NCBI GenBank assembly: GCA_003427395.1
Contig: BFEA01000314.1
Span: forward strand, 958,597-981,769
Origin: Chara braunii
Taxonomy: Eukaryota > Streptophyta > Charophyceae > Charales > Characeae
Direction: 5' to 3'
Length of the DNA stretch: 23,173 bases
How positions within the stretch are numbered: position 1 is the first letter of the stretch; each line of letters begins with the position of its first letter. Made by a program: the position numbers and the translations under genes. The notes under the pieces were generated by a model. That model was not told the origin of the DNA. It made no database searches and saw nothing but the letters and a program-made list of their open reading frames with translations. Of this stretch, positions 1 to 8,273 are shown in pieces.

Positions 1-233
1 GGGGGTCAAACCCCTACCCCAGATTTGCCCCCGGGGGCCCCCGCGTGACAACCCTGGCCACAGTGAACAGCGTGATGCACTCTTGCTTCTACTGCCTGGT
101 ATGCCGCGATTGGCATGTAGTTCTGTGGCTTAAGAAGGCGCGTGCTTATGTGACTTCAAAACGTTTTCTCCATCGTGCTTGAGGCATACAACAGGCACCA
201 GGGAGTATGTTGTGTCTGGCGCAGAGTCCTGGA

Positions 234-347
234 CTACCATCTTTCCTCAAAACACAACACACCCCGATAATTAATGTATAGGAGCTATCTTTCATGCCTG
301 ATACAGTCGTCGTAATACAGTGCATCGTGTTTGGGGAAAGACAGTAG
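234..347. repeat. Family A foldback element, copy 1 (degenerate)
   Basis: Imperfect inverted repeat. The left arm begins CTACCATCTTTCC and the right arm, read on the minus strand, begins CTACTGTCTTTCCCC. Arms run roughly 40 bp each and the whole is 114 bp. The interior has GATACAGTCGTCGTAAT, resembling GAATACAGCTATAATGAC of the best copy at 11012. Length, end motif and interior place it in the same family, though arms have diverged. Probably a non-autonomous DNA transposon (MITE-like). Confidence 0.5.
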
Positions 348-409
348 CCAGGTAGCTTAGCTTTCTTTTGAAGTTTCAAGCTGGACGAGCAGCGCACAAA
401 TCAGCCCTG

Positions 410-526
410 CTACCTCATTCTCCAGGTATAACTCCCTATCATCATTCATGAATGTATACGGGCGTTATCCTGCCCAAATACAGCCATCCATGATAATAGG
501 GAGTTATGCTCGGGGCAATAAGGTAG
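410..526. repeat. Family A foldback element, copy 2
   Basis: 117-bp inverted repeat. The left arm starts CTACCTCATTCTCC and the right arm, on the minus strand, starts CTACCTTATTGCCCC. The inner arms are nearly perfect: 428-445 (ATAACTCCCTATCATCAT) against 490-507. The interior AAATACAGCCATCCATGATAAT matches the family interior. It lies 62 bp after copy 1, so two insertions sit side by side. Confidence 0.6.
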
Positions 527-1284
527 CAGAGTCGGGCTTTTCTAGGTCATGACTGGCTGACCAGGATCCAGACCTCCATGCATGCTTGGCACAGTAATCA
601 ATCGACTGATGCTAAACTTGGCAGTCCAATGATTGACAGATCAGTGAATGTGTAGAGAATTGTATGGAGGAAATCTAATATAGGTCCGTCATTATCTTTT
701 CTAAAAGAGACAGGGGGGAAAAAAAAAAGGAGAAAAGGTTGTGTGTGTGGGGGGAGGGCGGGGGGAGGGGTCTATTCATTATTGTCTTTTTCTTCATGAA
801 GCTTTAGCATGAACTCCTGGCTTGGTTGTGTCACAAATGTTTCTGTGTCCATTGTGACGTACAGGCAGCTTTTGGTAAAGGGGTATTGCAAGTCACTAGC
901 ATCGTCACCTATGTGCTTCTTGGTCTGAGTCTGGTGAGTGAGTGTTCTCTGCCTCTGTCTCATTCATTCTCCTGTTCCTGCTCGACACAATTCTTCATTT
1001 CTTCCCTCCTTCGTTCTCCCTTCTTGAGCCTTCGTAGCTTCAGCAGATCGAATCATCGATGTCTTCTATCTATTTTGTTATCAAATTCTCGAAATCCATG
1101 TTTTCCTTATCCCACTGCTTCAGCGTATTGGGTTGGTGCCAAACTGGAAAGGACGATAGACTGCTTTGGTTTGTGAGAGCGTCAACTCTTGTGCTTCGCC
1201 ACACAAGGGCACTAGCACAAACAAAAATGGTTGAAAAAGCCTACTGTTTCAAAAATAGCAAAACATTGAAACAATACATATACC
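527..1284. other. Anonymous sequence, no gene seen
   Basis: No supported coding region or RNA gene. A purine- and G-rich low-complexity stretch lies at about 709-770. Short open frames here lack any recognisable domain. Confidence 0.5.
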
Positions 1285-1285
1285 C

Positions 1286-1450
1286 ACTGGCCTAGCTCAG
1301 TTGGTACACCTGTGAACTGTTGAGATGCAGACGTGAGTTCGAATTCTAATGGAATCTGATGAGTGAAAATATTTATGACTGCACCGGGCCTGACTCTGAC
1401 TGTGTTTTCCCCTTTCTTCAAGTTTCTTGTGTTTTTGCGATAATATGACA
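1286..1450 (+). mobile_element. tRNA-derived SINE, copy D1
   Basis: The head has an RNA polymerase III promoter of tRNA type: A box TAGCTCAGTTGG at 1293-1304 and B box GTTCGAATT at 1337-1345, about 33 bp apart as in a tRNA. Acceptor and T stems do not pair well, so it is not a functional tRNA. About 100 bp of following sequence (TGATGAG..., GGGCCTGACTCTGACTG...) recurs behind a second copy at 3768-3895, which identifies a dispersed SINE body. No clear poly(A) or target duplication; the 3' limit is approximate. Confidence 0.65.
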
Positions 1451-1484
1451 GGTTCAGATAGCTGAATCTGAGAGGAAAGAACAA

Positions 1485-1693
1485 CCATTTCGTCAAAATG
1501 GACATCTTTTATTTTTTGAACGAAATTGAAACCGAGTTTTTTGGCCGAAAACTCGTCAAAATTTGCTGTTCCTGAGGGTCCAGCGTCTTTTACGCTGGAC
1601 CCTCAGGAACAGCAAATTTTGACGAGTTTTCGGCCAAAAAACTCGGTTTCAATTTCGTTCAAAAAATAAAAGATGTCCATTTTGACGAAATGG
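1485..1693. repeat. Perfect 102-bp-arm palindrome
   Basis: Arms 1485-1586 and 1592-1693 are exact reverse complements around a 5-base loop (1587-1591). Symmetry stops at both ends, where the flanks (AAGAACAA and CAGTTAAA) are unrelated. Each arm end, CCATTTCGTCAAAATGG, is itself nearly palindromic. The centre, GGGTCCAGCGTCTTTTAC, is 16/18 identical to the 5' end of family C retroposons read on the plus strand. No target duplication was found. It could be a very young foldback insertion, a snap-back repair product, or an assembly artefact; any transcript would form a long hairpin RNA. Confidence 0.9.
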
Positions 1694-2570
1694 CAGTTAA
1701 AGGTAGATGTTAGGCCAGCTGACGGTCAATCCTCCACACTGCTGGAGCACGAGTCCATGAAACCTGCTCGCTATTTCAGATGGTGTCTAGGGATCCATAA
1801 CACTGAGAACACCCTGCTGCTGGAAAATCTTGATGAGGTTTCCTTTTGCCTTGCTTGCTTCTGAAATGAAAAACTGGAGGAGAACTATACCTTTTTTCAA
1901 GTGTACATATGGGCGACAACCGCTGACCTTATCATCTTCAGCAGCAGGGCCTGACTGAAGGTGCATATGAATGCTGTCAGGTGAGTTTCGGGAGCGACAA
2001 GTCGCTGCAGCAGCGCCCTAGACCGGCCGACCCTGAAGTCTTGGGCATCCTGGCTTTTATGTATCGCTGAACTTCTGCAAGAGTGTAGTATTCAAGCTAA
2101 CAGCTAGGTTTTTTGAAGTCGAATGGAGGTCTGTTCCCACCACCGCATGTCATTGATGTCTGCTCTCTTCGTTCTTTTCTGGCTGTGGATCTTCCCTTTG
2201 TTCTTTGTGGTGTTGGGTTGGGTGAATGCAGCTAGGAGGCACTTTGTCATTGCCATGGGGCTTGTATGTCCTCATCCTCCAGGTGAGACATCCACCATCA
2301 GGAATCTCAGTGTATGCTACGAAAGGCTGCTGTGCAGTGTTCAGCTTTGGTTCCCTTCTTCTCTCTCTCTCTAGAAGACGTCAACATAGTGCTAAGAGGC
2401 ACATGACATGAATCGGATCATGGAAACCACACATGGGAAAAACACAGACTGCAACACGGAGGAAATGGAAATCGGAGCACGGGTTACACGCATTAAACAA
2501 ACAGAGTGAGAAACCAATTTCAAATCTCTCTCTTTTTTTTACCCCGAGGGGCTTTATCCTTTCAGCACTT
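1694..2570. other. Anonymous sequence, no gene seen
   Basis: Short open frames only, with no recognisable domain. A short CT repeat lies near 2358-2372. Nothing else can be supported. Confidence 0.5.
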
Positions 2571-2688
2571 CAAGTTTTCATCTTTCTTTCTTACTCATGG
2601 AAGTAGTCGGGAATCACTCGTCACACATTCAAGTTTTCATCTTTCTTTCTTACTCATGGAAGTAGTCGGGAATCACTCGTCACACACT
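2571..2688. repeat. 59-bp tandem duplication
   Basis: Two head-to-tail copies, 2571-2629 and 2630-2688, each starting CAAGTTTTCATC and containing GGAAGTAGTCGGGAATCACT. They look nearly identical, so the duplication is recent. Confidence 0.9.
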
Positions 2689-2888
2689 TCTTGGCTTTCC
2701 TTCGATTGTTTTTTTTTTTTCCTGTCCATTCTGGCCTCCTAATTATACTGAGGTAACATTGAGGTCAACTTCCGGACTGAATCTGGCCTTACATTGTGCT
2801 CAGATACGTCCTAAAGGTGGGTGAAGATCGAACAGAGCAAACAGATAAAGGAATCCGTGTCGCTCAAGGAGTGACAGAGACATATGGT

Positions 2889-2989
2889 GTCCCTGGGGAC
2901 ATCCGTTAAAATCGGAACGATATAGAGAAGATTAGCATGGCTCCAAGGATGGCATGCATAAATCGAGAAACAGTCCCAAAAAAAAAAAG
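2889..2989 (+). pseudogene. U6: Processed U6 snRNA pseudogene E1 with poly(A)
   Basis: Full-length U6-like sequence: 5' stem-loop GTCCCTGGGGACATCC, then GGAACGATATAGAGAAG (ACAGAGA box changed to ATAGAGA), ATTAGCATGG, AAGGATGGCATGCATAAATC and GAGAAACAGTCCC. The CTGCGC segment after CATGGCC is missing. The copy ends in A12 rather than the T-run terminator of a true U6 gene. I see no plant upstream sequence element or TATA box at the expected spacing. This is the form expected of a U6 RNA reverse-transcribed by LINE machinery. No clear target duplication. Confidence 0.85.
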
Positions 2990-3329
2990 AACAATAAAAA
3001 AATTCATGTCTTTGAAAACAGTGCCATACATCTGACAGCCATGTGGGACCATAGGGGTATCTGTGTGTCAGTCTGTCAGACACTCAAGCTGCTTTGTAAT
3101 CCAGTGGGAAGATCTTTGAGGGCAAGATCATCTAGTCTAAGGTCTAGAATCTAGATTAATATCTACTGCATCTAGTCTACTAATGGGGCATACTTGCACT
3201 AGGACCTTTTTACCTATTTATGGACGTAATTGTGGTGAGATGCATCCAGGTCTGGCCGTAAATGCGGTCAGATACATTTAAGATAGAGCTACTAGTGTGA
3301 GTACACCCTGAGATGAGGATCAAGCTACC

Positions 3330-3412
3330 TTGCCCATGTGGGTCAATGGTACACACACGTAACAGTGTGCGAATAGTTCATGAGTTTAAGTCCTGGTCAG
3401 ATCGATCGGAGG
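3330..3412 (+). mobile_element. tRNA-like SINE fragment D2 (tentative)
   Basis: A-box-like GGGTCAATGGTA near 3340 and B-box-like GAGTTTAAGTCC about 45 bases further (compare GGTTCAAGTCC). The downstream body is not clearly shared with D1 or D3, so this may be a different SINE or a decayed tRNA relic. Confidence 0.35.
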
Positions 3413-3486
3413 AATAGAATAATGTTAGGGGGGGCTAACCCCTTCAGAAAATAAAGAAAGCCAAAGATGAGAACCACGCTGCATCC

Positions 3487-3648
3487 CTGTCTTTCGTCCT
3501 TCGGGACATCCGTTAAAATTGGAACGATACAGGGCATGCACATTGGCATGACCCCTGCGGAATCAAGGATGACACTCATAAATCGAGAAATGGTCCAAAT
3601 TCTTTAGAAAGTTAGAAACAGGACAAAAAAAAAAAAAAAGCTGCATCC
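3487..3648 (+). pseudogene. U6: Retroposed U6 copy E2 with poly(A) and 9-bp direct repeats
   Basis: U6 sequence from 3496 (GTCCTTCGGGACATCC) to about 3604 (AAATCGAGAAATGGTCC). The catalytic-box region is scrambled (ACAGGGCATGCACATTGGCATG in place of ACAGAGAAGATTAGCATGG, split by an insertion). A 20-base trailer leads into A15 (3625-3639). The direct repeat GCTGCATCC stands at 3478-3486 and again at 3640-3648, just after the poly(A), as expected for target-primed reverse transcription. Nine extra bases (CTGTCTTTC) lie between the left repeat and the U6 start. A retropseudogene, not an expressed gene. Confidence 0.8.
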
Positions 3649-3715
3649 ATCATAATAAATTGGAATGGTGGGGAGAAGATTACCGTGGTGCCTGAACATA
3701 ATAAAAAAATAGTAC
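3640..3715 (+). pseudogene. U6: Degenerate U6-like copy E3, split by E2
   Basis: CATCCATCATAATAAATTGGAA followed by GGGGAGAAGATTACCGTGGTGCCTG aligns in order with the U6 core (ATCCGATAAAATTGGAA, GAGAAGATTAGCATGGCCCCTG). The 5' end is where E2 is inserted, so E2 seems to have landed in an older U6 copy at about U6 nt 12-18. The 3' part is lost or unrecognisable. Confidence 0.5.
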
Positions 3716-3767
3716 GGATGGATGTGGGCAAATTGATAAGTCCTGCGGCAAGAAATTTCGAAAAATT

Positions 3768-3895
3768 GAAACACCAGTGAACTGTTGAAATACTGACTTG
3801 GGTTAGAATCCAGATGGAACTACATGAAGTTGATGAGCGAGTTCTGAATTACCTGGGGGCCTGGGGCCGGTCTGATTTCAGTTGGACGATGATCA
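3768..3895 (+). mobile_element. tRNA-derived SINE, copy D3 (5' truncated or decayed)
   Basis: ACCAGTGAACTGTTGAAATACTG aligned to D1's ACCTGTGAACTGTTGAGATGCAG, followed by a decayed B box (GGTTAGAATCC), TGATGAGCGAG and GGGGCCGGTCTGATTTCAG, which match the D1 body in order. The A box is lost. This copy shows D1 is a dispersed family. Confidence 0.6.
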
Positions 3896-3906
3896 TATCT
3901 TAAAGA

Positions 3907-4083
3907 CTTAAAGCACCAGTACACCACACATAGGCCCACGGGTGTCAGCATGAAACCCACACCACTTTGGAGGCTGCCGATTTCTTTTTTTGCACAGCCC
4001 CCCTTGCCGCGCGGCGCCTCCGAGTTTTGTTTGTGGCAACAAAAACTTTCTGCAAGGCCGGGGGCGTGTATTGGCGGTGTAAG
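3907..4083 (-). mobile_element. Family B 177-bp element, copy 1
   Basis: Minus-strand copy of the unit also found at 5199 and 15554. Ends are imperfect inverted repeats: CTTACACCGCCAATACAC at the element's start against CTTAAAGCACCAGTACAC. Interior landmarks are CCTTGCAGAAAG, GCAACAAAAAC/CAAAACTCGGAGG and GCCTCCAAAGTGGT. All three copies are 177 bp. No transposase, so a short non-autonomous DNA element is most likely; a target duplication is not clear. Confidence 0.7.
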
Positions 4084-4789
4084 GCCATCACCCTTGGATT
4101 AAAAAGAAAGAATTAAAAAATAGAGAAAAATGAAAATGCCAAAATGGTATGTTTTCCTTTTTTTTTTTTTTTTGCGTTGAGTGTGAGCAAAGTGCAACAC
4201 AAGACATTCACAAGAAGAACCGCTACAACAAAAGTGAAGTTGAAAACAAAACTTACCATAGGCCCACGCACGACTCGAGAGACACAAGAGGAGAAAAGCA
4301 CCACCACAGAATAAGGTGACTGACGCCCCCCAGAATAGAAGGGGCCTTTGCTTTCGGGGGAAAAAAAAAAAAAAAAAAAAAAAGGTAAACCTTGAAGTAC
4401 AAAGCCGAGGAGAGACTATGGTGCCAACTAGGTCTCTTGCTGCTGTTATTCCCATGCCTTTCGGCTGGTGCCAGTCCACACTCGTCAGGCAAGCATGAGT
4501 AAAGAATGTGATGAGATGTTCTAGCTATAATGAATAGTCAAACAACTCTCCCTCCGCGACCTCCTCCCTTCACCCGCCTGATCTCTGCCCGACCTGCTCT
4601 TCCTTCGTTCACGCAACCTTCGCTCGACCTCCTCCCTCTGTCCGCCCAACCTCCACCTGACTTATCAATTTGATGAGAGCTATAACTGGTTGGCGACAAG
4701 CATGGGAAGTACCATACATGATGCGTGGTCGTCACCGCGTCATAGGTCATCAAATTCATAGGACGACCATGCATATGACAACTCTCACT
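4084..4789. other. Anonymous sequence with T- and A-runs
   Basis: T16 at about 4158-4173 and A22 at about 4362-4383 could mark tails of opposite-facing retroposons, but no body is recognisable. 4550-4665 is pyrimidine-rich with repeats of the type CGACCTCCTCCCT. No gene seen. Confidence 0.45.
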
Positions 4790-5030
4790 CCATAGTACTC
4801 CATAGTACTGACTATGCAGTATATCCTATTTGTCCATAGTACTCCATAGTACTAACTATGCAGTATCCAGGCGTAGTCACGTACCTACAGAATAGTGTCT
4901 ACTGACTATGTAATATGCAGACTTAGTCAGCTACTGAACCGAATAGAGTACATGGCCTGAGTATAGTCGAATGTGCCCATACTATAGTTGGTAGGCTATA
5001 GTCAGGCCAGACAAAGTACTATAGTGGGTA
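4790..5030. repeat. Cluster of CATAGTACT / ACTATAG motifs
   Basis: CCATAGTACTCCATAGTACT followed by (G/A)ACTATGCAGTAT occurs twice, near 4791-4825 and 4835-4866. Decayed relatives (GACTATGTAATATGCAG, CATACTATAG, GGCTATAGTC, AGTACTATAG) continue to about 5028. Best read as a decayed minisatellite of self-complementary motifs. Confidence 0.6.
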
Positions 5031-5198
5031 AAAGAAAAACACATGAAAACAGAACTCTTTGCAAAGGGCACTGAACAGTGGTTTGTTTTGATGGTGGTGG
5101 GTTGGGGGGGGAGAGGGGTTGCTTTTTGAAGGTTCTTTCCAATGAACTTCTTTTAATCACGTTAGCAACTGAACGCAACCTTAGGGAACCGCCGTTTT

Positions 5199-5375
5199 TT
5201 TAACCGCAAGTACACGGCCCCAGCCTTGCAGAAAGTTTTTGTTGCGACAAGCAAAACCCGGAGGGGCCACGCGGCGTGGGGCGCCCTTGAAAAAAAGAAA
5301 ATTGGCAGCCTCCGAAGTGGTGCGGGTTTCGTGCTGACACCAGCGGGCCGATGTGTGGTGTACTGGTGCTTTAAG
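5199..5375 (+). mobile_element. Family B 177-bp element, copy 2
   Basis: Plus-strand copy. It starts TTAACCGCAAGTACACGG, ends GGTGTACTGGTGCTTTAAG, and keeps GCCTTGCAGAAAGT, AAACCCGGAGGGGCC and GCAGCCTCCGAAGTGGT. An open frame across it shares peptide VATSKTRRG with the copy at 15554; this reflects the repeat, not a gene. Confidence 0.75.
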
Positions 5376-5466
5376 AAGAGTGGAGAGTCAGATAGTTTTC
5401 ATTGTCAGTCTGGTGAGGGTTTGACGGGCACCCATACGTCTCAGAATGGTCAGATTATTGTCAAAC

Positions 5467-5533
5467 TTTTTTTTTTTTTTTAATTTGGACCATTTCTCAA
5501 TTTATGCGTGTCATCCTTGCGGAGGGGCCATGC
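5467..5533 (-). pseudogene. U6: 3' half of a split U6 retropseudogene (E4), with poly(A)
   Basis: On the minus strand: GCATGGCCCCT, GCAAGGATGACACGC, ATAAATTGAGAAATGGTCC, AAATT, then A15 (plus 5467-5481). This is U6 from about nt 49 to its 3' end. Directly after the poly(A) comes AAGTTTGACAATAAT, which also stands directly before the 5' half at 10340-10398. The two halves overlap by GCATGGCCC. I read them as one retroposed U6, with a 15-bp target duplication, later split by the LINE at 5534-10339. Confidence 0.85.
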
Positions 5534-5666
5534 TTTTTTTTTTTTTTTTTTAAACGCCCCCACCAGTGTTAGTGGTGCTGATAAGAGCAGACACCAGTAG
5601 CACCTGGGGAGAGGCTCCATCTATTGGTGGGGAGCATCACCTGCTGGAAAGCGGGTCCAGCGTCCC
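5534..5666 (-). repeat. Family C poly(A) module, copy C1
   Basis: On the minus strand it starts GGGACGCTGGACCC, runs through TTTCCAGCAGGTG, CACCAATAGATGGAGCC and CTGCTCTTATCAGCACC, and ends in A18. Related copies lie at 18532-18686, about 13960-14102 and 17345-17372, all sharing the GGGAC/GTCCC 5' end. A fixed 5' end suggests a SINE-like unit. Here, however, it is also the 3' end of the LINE, judged by the target duplications. Confidence 0.65.
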
Positions 5667-5822
5667 TTACACAGACTGAATTTGAAAAACATCAGAAAGA
5701 AGTTGTGGAGTGTTCCTGCCAGCATTGATTGCCCTGGAGTCCAGGGGATTGACTGAGAAGGATTTGGAAGGAAGGGGGAACCTCTTCACCTTGCATGCGG
5801 CGCCGGATACACAGTTAAACAC

Positions 5823-6474
5823 TAGGGGCCTCGCTGCACTACTCTTGAAATCAGCATTTTCATGAGCGCCGCACCGCTGCACTTACTCGTGAACAAGGCC
5901 ACAGTTTCATGCGTCAAGAGCTATCAGATGCAACTCTTGCAAACGACAAGAGTTGTCGTCAATGCACTACTCTTGCCGCTTCACTCTTGAAAACGCATTT
6001 CACGAGCTGTCAGGGAGTCGTCAGGCGAAGTCGACTAGAGCGCTCTTGTTCGCCTGCCTGCAACTTCCGTTTTTGCAAGGGAGGTCGGACGGTTTCTTGA
6101 AAGGCCGCCGGATTCCAAGAGCGAGCGGGGTCTGGACTCTGGACGGACAACACACGCCGTGGCTGTCGTTTAGTGCTTCTAGAGCACTCATGAAGGGCTT
6201 CTGTTCACACTATGTGGTGGGACGGCGCCACGGGCATGTACAATTCCTTGTTTTCGGTTCAAGGGGGGGGGGGGGGGGGACGACACTGGCTAGAGTTCCG
6301 CCGTCGCTGCACTGCTCATGAAATCTGTGTTGGCCTCTCAAGAGTGACTCATGAGCAGGACGATCTAGAGTAAGTGCAGCGAGGACCGAACTCTAGGCCG
6401 TTTCGGGACTCTGACAACTCTAGACGCACTCGTGATTTTTTTCCCGAGTCAAGAGTAGTGCAGCGAGGCCCTAG
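5823..6474. mobile_element. Non-autonomous DNA transposon with 26-bp terminal inverted repeats
   Basis: TAGGGGCCTCGCTGCACTACTCTTGA (5823-5848, shown here as TAGGGGCCTCGC + TGCACTACTCTTGA) is matched in inverse at 6449-6474 with one indel-type difference. A TA dinucleotide sits at each outer edge, compatible with a TA target duplication. Inside are 15 copies of ACTCWTG-like heptamers on both strands (starts 5841, 5885, 5915, 5933, 5947, 5969, 5983, 6042, 6116, 6186, 6314, 6339, 6347, 6428, 6450). Six are preceded by TGCACT, like the termini. A G17 tract lies at 6263-6279. There is no transposase. Superfamily unknown. Confidence 0.7.
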
Positions 6475-6849
6475 CTCCTCCCTCCCCCGAACCATATATC
6501 ATGACGTAGATCTGCCTATTGAAGATCCCTAAACAGCTAAGCTCCGTACCACTGTAGATCTACAATGGAGAGTCCGTGGGGTGGAAAGAGGTCAGGAAAA
6601 TCAGGAGGGCGCAGAGGAACCGCCTCGTCAACCTTGGTCCAATCACTAAAACAGATACCATAATCCCTTCTGAACACGTCTTCAGCCCTCCCTCCCCAAC
6701 CATTCCCTGGAGAACTGTCGGATGGCTTGCATTATGTCTTTTTTCGTTTGAAACAGATCCAGTTTGCTTTCATGCTTTGCCATTGTACCATGAGTTCTCC
6801 CTGAACTTATTGCATTTCAGTGATCTCTTCCCCCTCTATCCTGACGCCT
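6475..6849. other. Unassigned sequence inside the LINE
   Basis: No conserved frame recognised on either strand. By position, between the zinc knuckle and the 3' module, it should be LINE tail, but I cannot show it by similarity. Confidence 0.4.
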
Positions 6850-6899
6850 TCAATCGCGAGTATGCACCTTTTTCGCCGAAGGGCCCGTCATAAACATAT

Positions 6900-7200
6900 T
6901 ATTTTTGAAAGGACAGTCTGTGGGGGAAGACCAGGCTTCAGATAAGAAAACTCCCCAGTCCCATGGCCATGTGGATATAGTGCCAAGTTGTCGCCAGATC
7001 CTGTCCCGCCATCGCCATGTCAGAACCGCCCCCGGGCATTGCAAAAAGATATGCTCTATGGTTTCCGCGATCTTACGGTGGGGGAAGGAGGTCAAACAGG
7101 AATGACACCATGGTAGCGCTAAGCCCTTTTGTTCCAGGTATGTCCGATCTATTAGCCAGTTATTGGTTGGAAGGCAGCGGTGCTCTTTAACCGGGCTCAG
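6900..7200 (-). pseudogene. LINE ORF2 C-terminal zinc knuckle (zf-RVT type), broken
   Basis: Reading on the minus strand from about 7200, one frame gives HRCLPTNNWLIDR, then CHSC (7096-7107), then ETIEHIFLQCP (His codon 7051-7053, Cys codon 7036-7038), then tryptophan-rich sequence ending near 6900. Order and spacing (LPT..., C-x2-C, E-T-x2-H-x4-C) match the zinc-binding domain at the C-terminus of plant L1-type reverse transcriptases. All four zinc ligands are present. Upstream of 7200 the frame meets stops within about 45 bases and the foreign block begins near 7260, so this is a remnant. It belongs to the same LINE as the fragment at 9870-10339. Confidence 0.75.
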
Positions 7201-7370
7201 TGCCCAAGGCTGATATTACCAATAATAAGATTGAGGCCGGGGTCCTCACAGTCTGCCCGGAATGAACATACGGAAACCGCAAATGATGACCATGATGGTA
7301 CTAATGACACTGATTAATGATGCTAATGAGAATGATGATTCAAAAATATGAAAAATGAAAGAAAAATATG

Positions 7371-7786
7371 CTATATCAGCTATTCTGGCCTCCTAATCCT
7401 AGAACAACTCCCAGCCCTCCCTATACCCAGACATTGTACCTCAAAGACAAAACCACCTAACTAATTGTCAACCATAGCTGATCTCTTCTCACTTCATTGC
7501 AGCCCCCCCCGGTTCACCAGTAGACTGCCTTCCACCCTCAGCAAACCCCAGATCTCTCAACAAGGCCTCACGCTCCTGCTATTAGCAGGTTACAGGGCAA
7601 CGCCCCAGCTCCGGCCAGCGTCGTTCTGGCATCGGCAAACCAAGGGCACAGAACAGAGCAACTCAGTTGAAATCAGTCCAGGTTCAATCATCTCTGAAGT
7701 CCTATATCCGAATGCGGAAGAATGCTAGATGCTGCCAAAACTTCAGAACACCAAAAAGCTTAATATAACAATAATCAGATGATGAA
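7371..7786. repeat. 416-bp duplicated unit, copy 1
   Basis: Begins CTATATCAGCTATTCTGG and ends ATAATCAGATGATGA. A 75-bp core (TTACAGGGCAACGCCCCAGC... to ...GAGCAACTCAG) is identical to the second copy, the rest about 85-90% by eye. Followed by an ATG/GAT microsatellite. Open frames share peptide GYRATPQLRPASFWH between copies, but copy 1 has a different frame start and no domain. I do not call it a gene. Confidence 0.85.
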
Positions 7787-7856
7787 AACTAATGGTGTGA
7801 TGATGCTGATGATGATGCTGATGCTGATGATGTTGATGATGATGATGATGATGATG
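7777..7856. repeat. GAT/ATG microsatellite between the duplicated units
   Basis: Runs of ATGATG with GCTGATG variants join the end of copy 1 to the start of copy 2. The spacing suggests a tandem array whose unit is body plus microsatellite tail. Confidence 0.85.
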
Positions 7857-8273
7857 CTATATCAGCTATTCTGGGCTCCTAATCCCAGTACAACTCCTAG
7901 CCCTCCCTGTACCAGGACACTATACTACAGAGACAAAAACAACCTGACCAACATCCACCATAGCTGATCTCTTCTCGCCTCCTTTCAGCACCCCCCGGTT
8001 CACCACTGGAATGCCTTCCACCCTCAGCAAACCCCAGATCTCTCTACAAGGCCCGACACTCCTGCTATTTACAGGTTACAGGGCAACGCCCCAGCTCCGG
8101 CCAGCGTCGTTCTGGCATCGGCAAACCAAGGGCACAGAACAGAGCAACTCAGAAGATATCAGTCCAGGTTCAACCATCTCTAAAGACCTATATCCCGGAT
8201 GTGGAAGAATACGAGATGCAGCCAGAATTTCAGAACACAAAAAAGCTAAATATAACAATAATCAGATGATGAT
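7857..8273. repeat. 416-bp duplicated unit, copy 2
   Basis: Second copy, offset 486 bp from the first, with the same ends (CTATATCAGCTATTCTGG; ATAATCAGATGATGA). Followed by 250 bp of unmatched sequence (8274-8520) before the main GAT tract. Confidence 0.85.

Noticed and set aside
1212-1864. Two open frames both starting MSILTKW on opposite strands
   Set aside because: Produced by the palindrome; not paralogous genes.
5226-5483. Open frames at 5226 and 15546 sharing VATSKTRRG as a gene family
   Set aside because: The shared peptide is the translation of family B elements.
5560-5600. U2 snRNA origin for family C, because of TCTGCTCTTATCAGC
   Set aside because: Similarity to U2 is limited to about 15 bases; the flanking U2 landmarks are missing.
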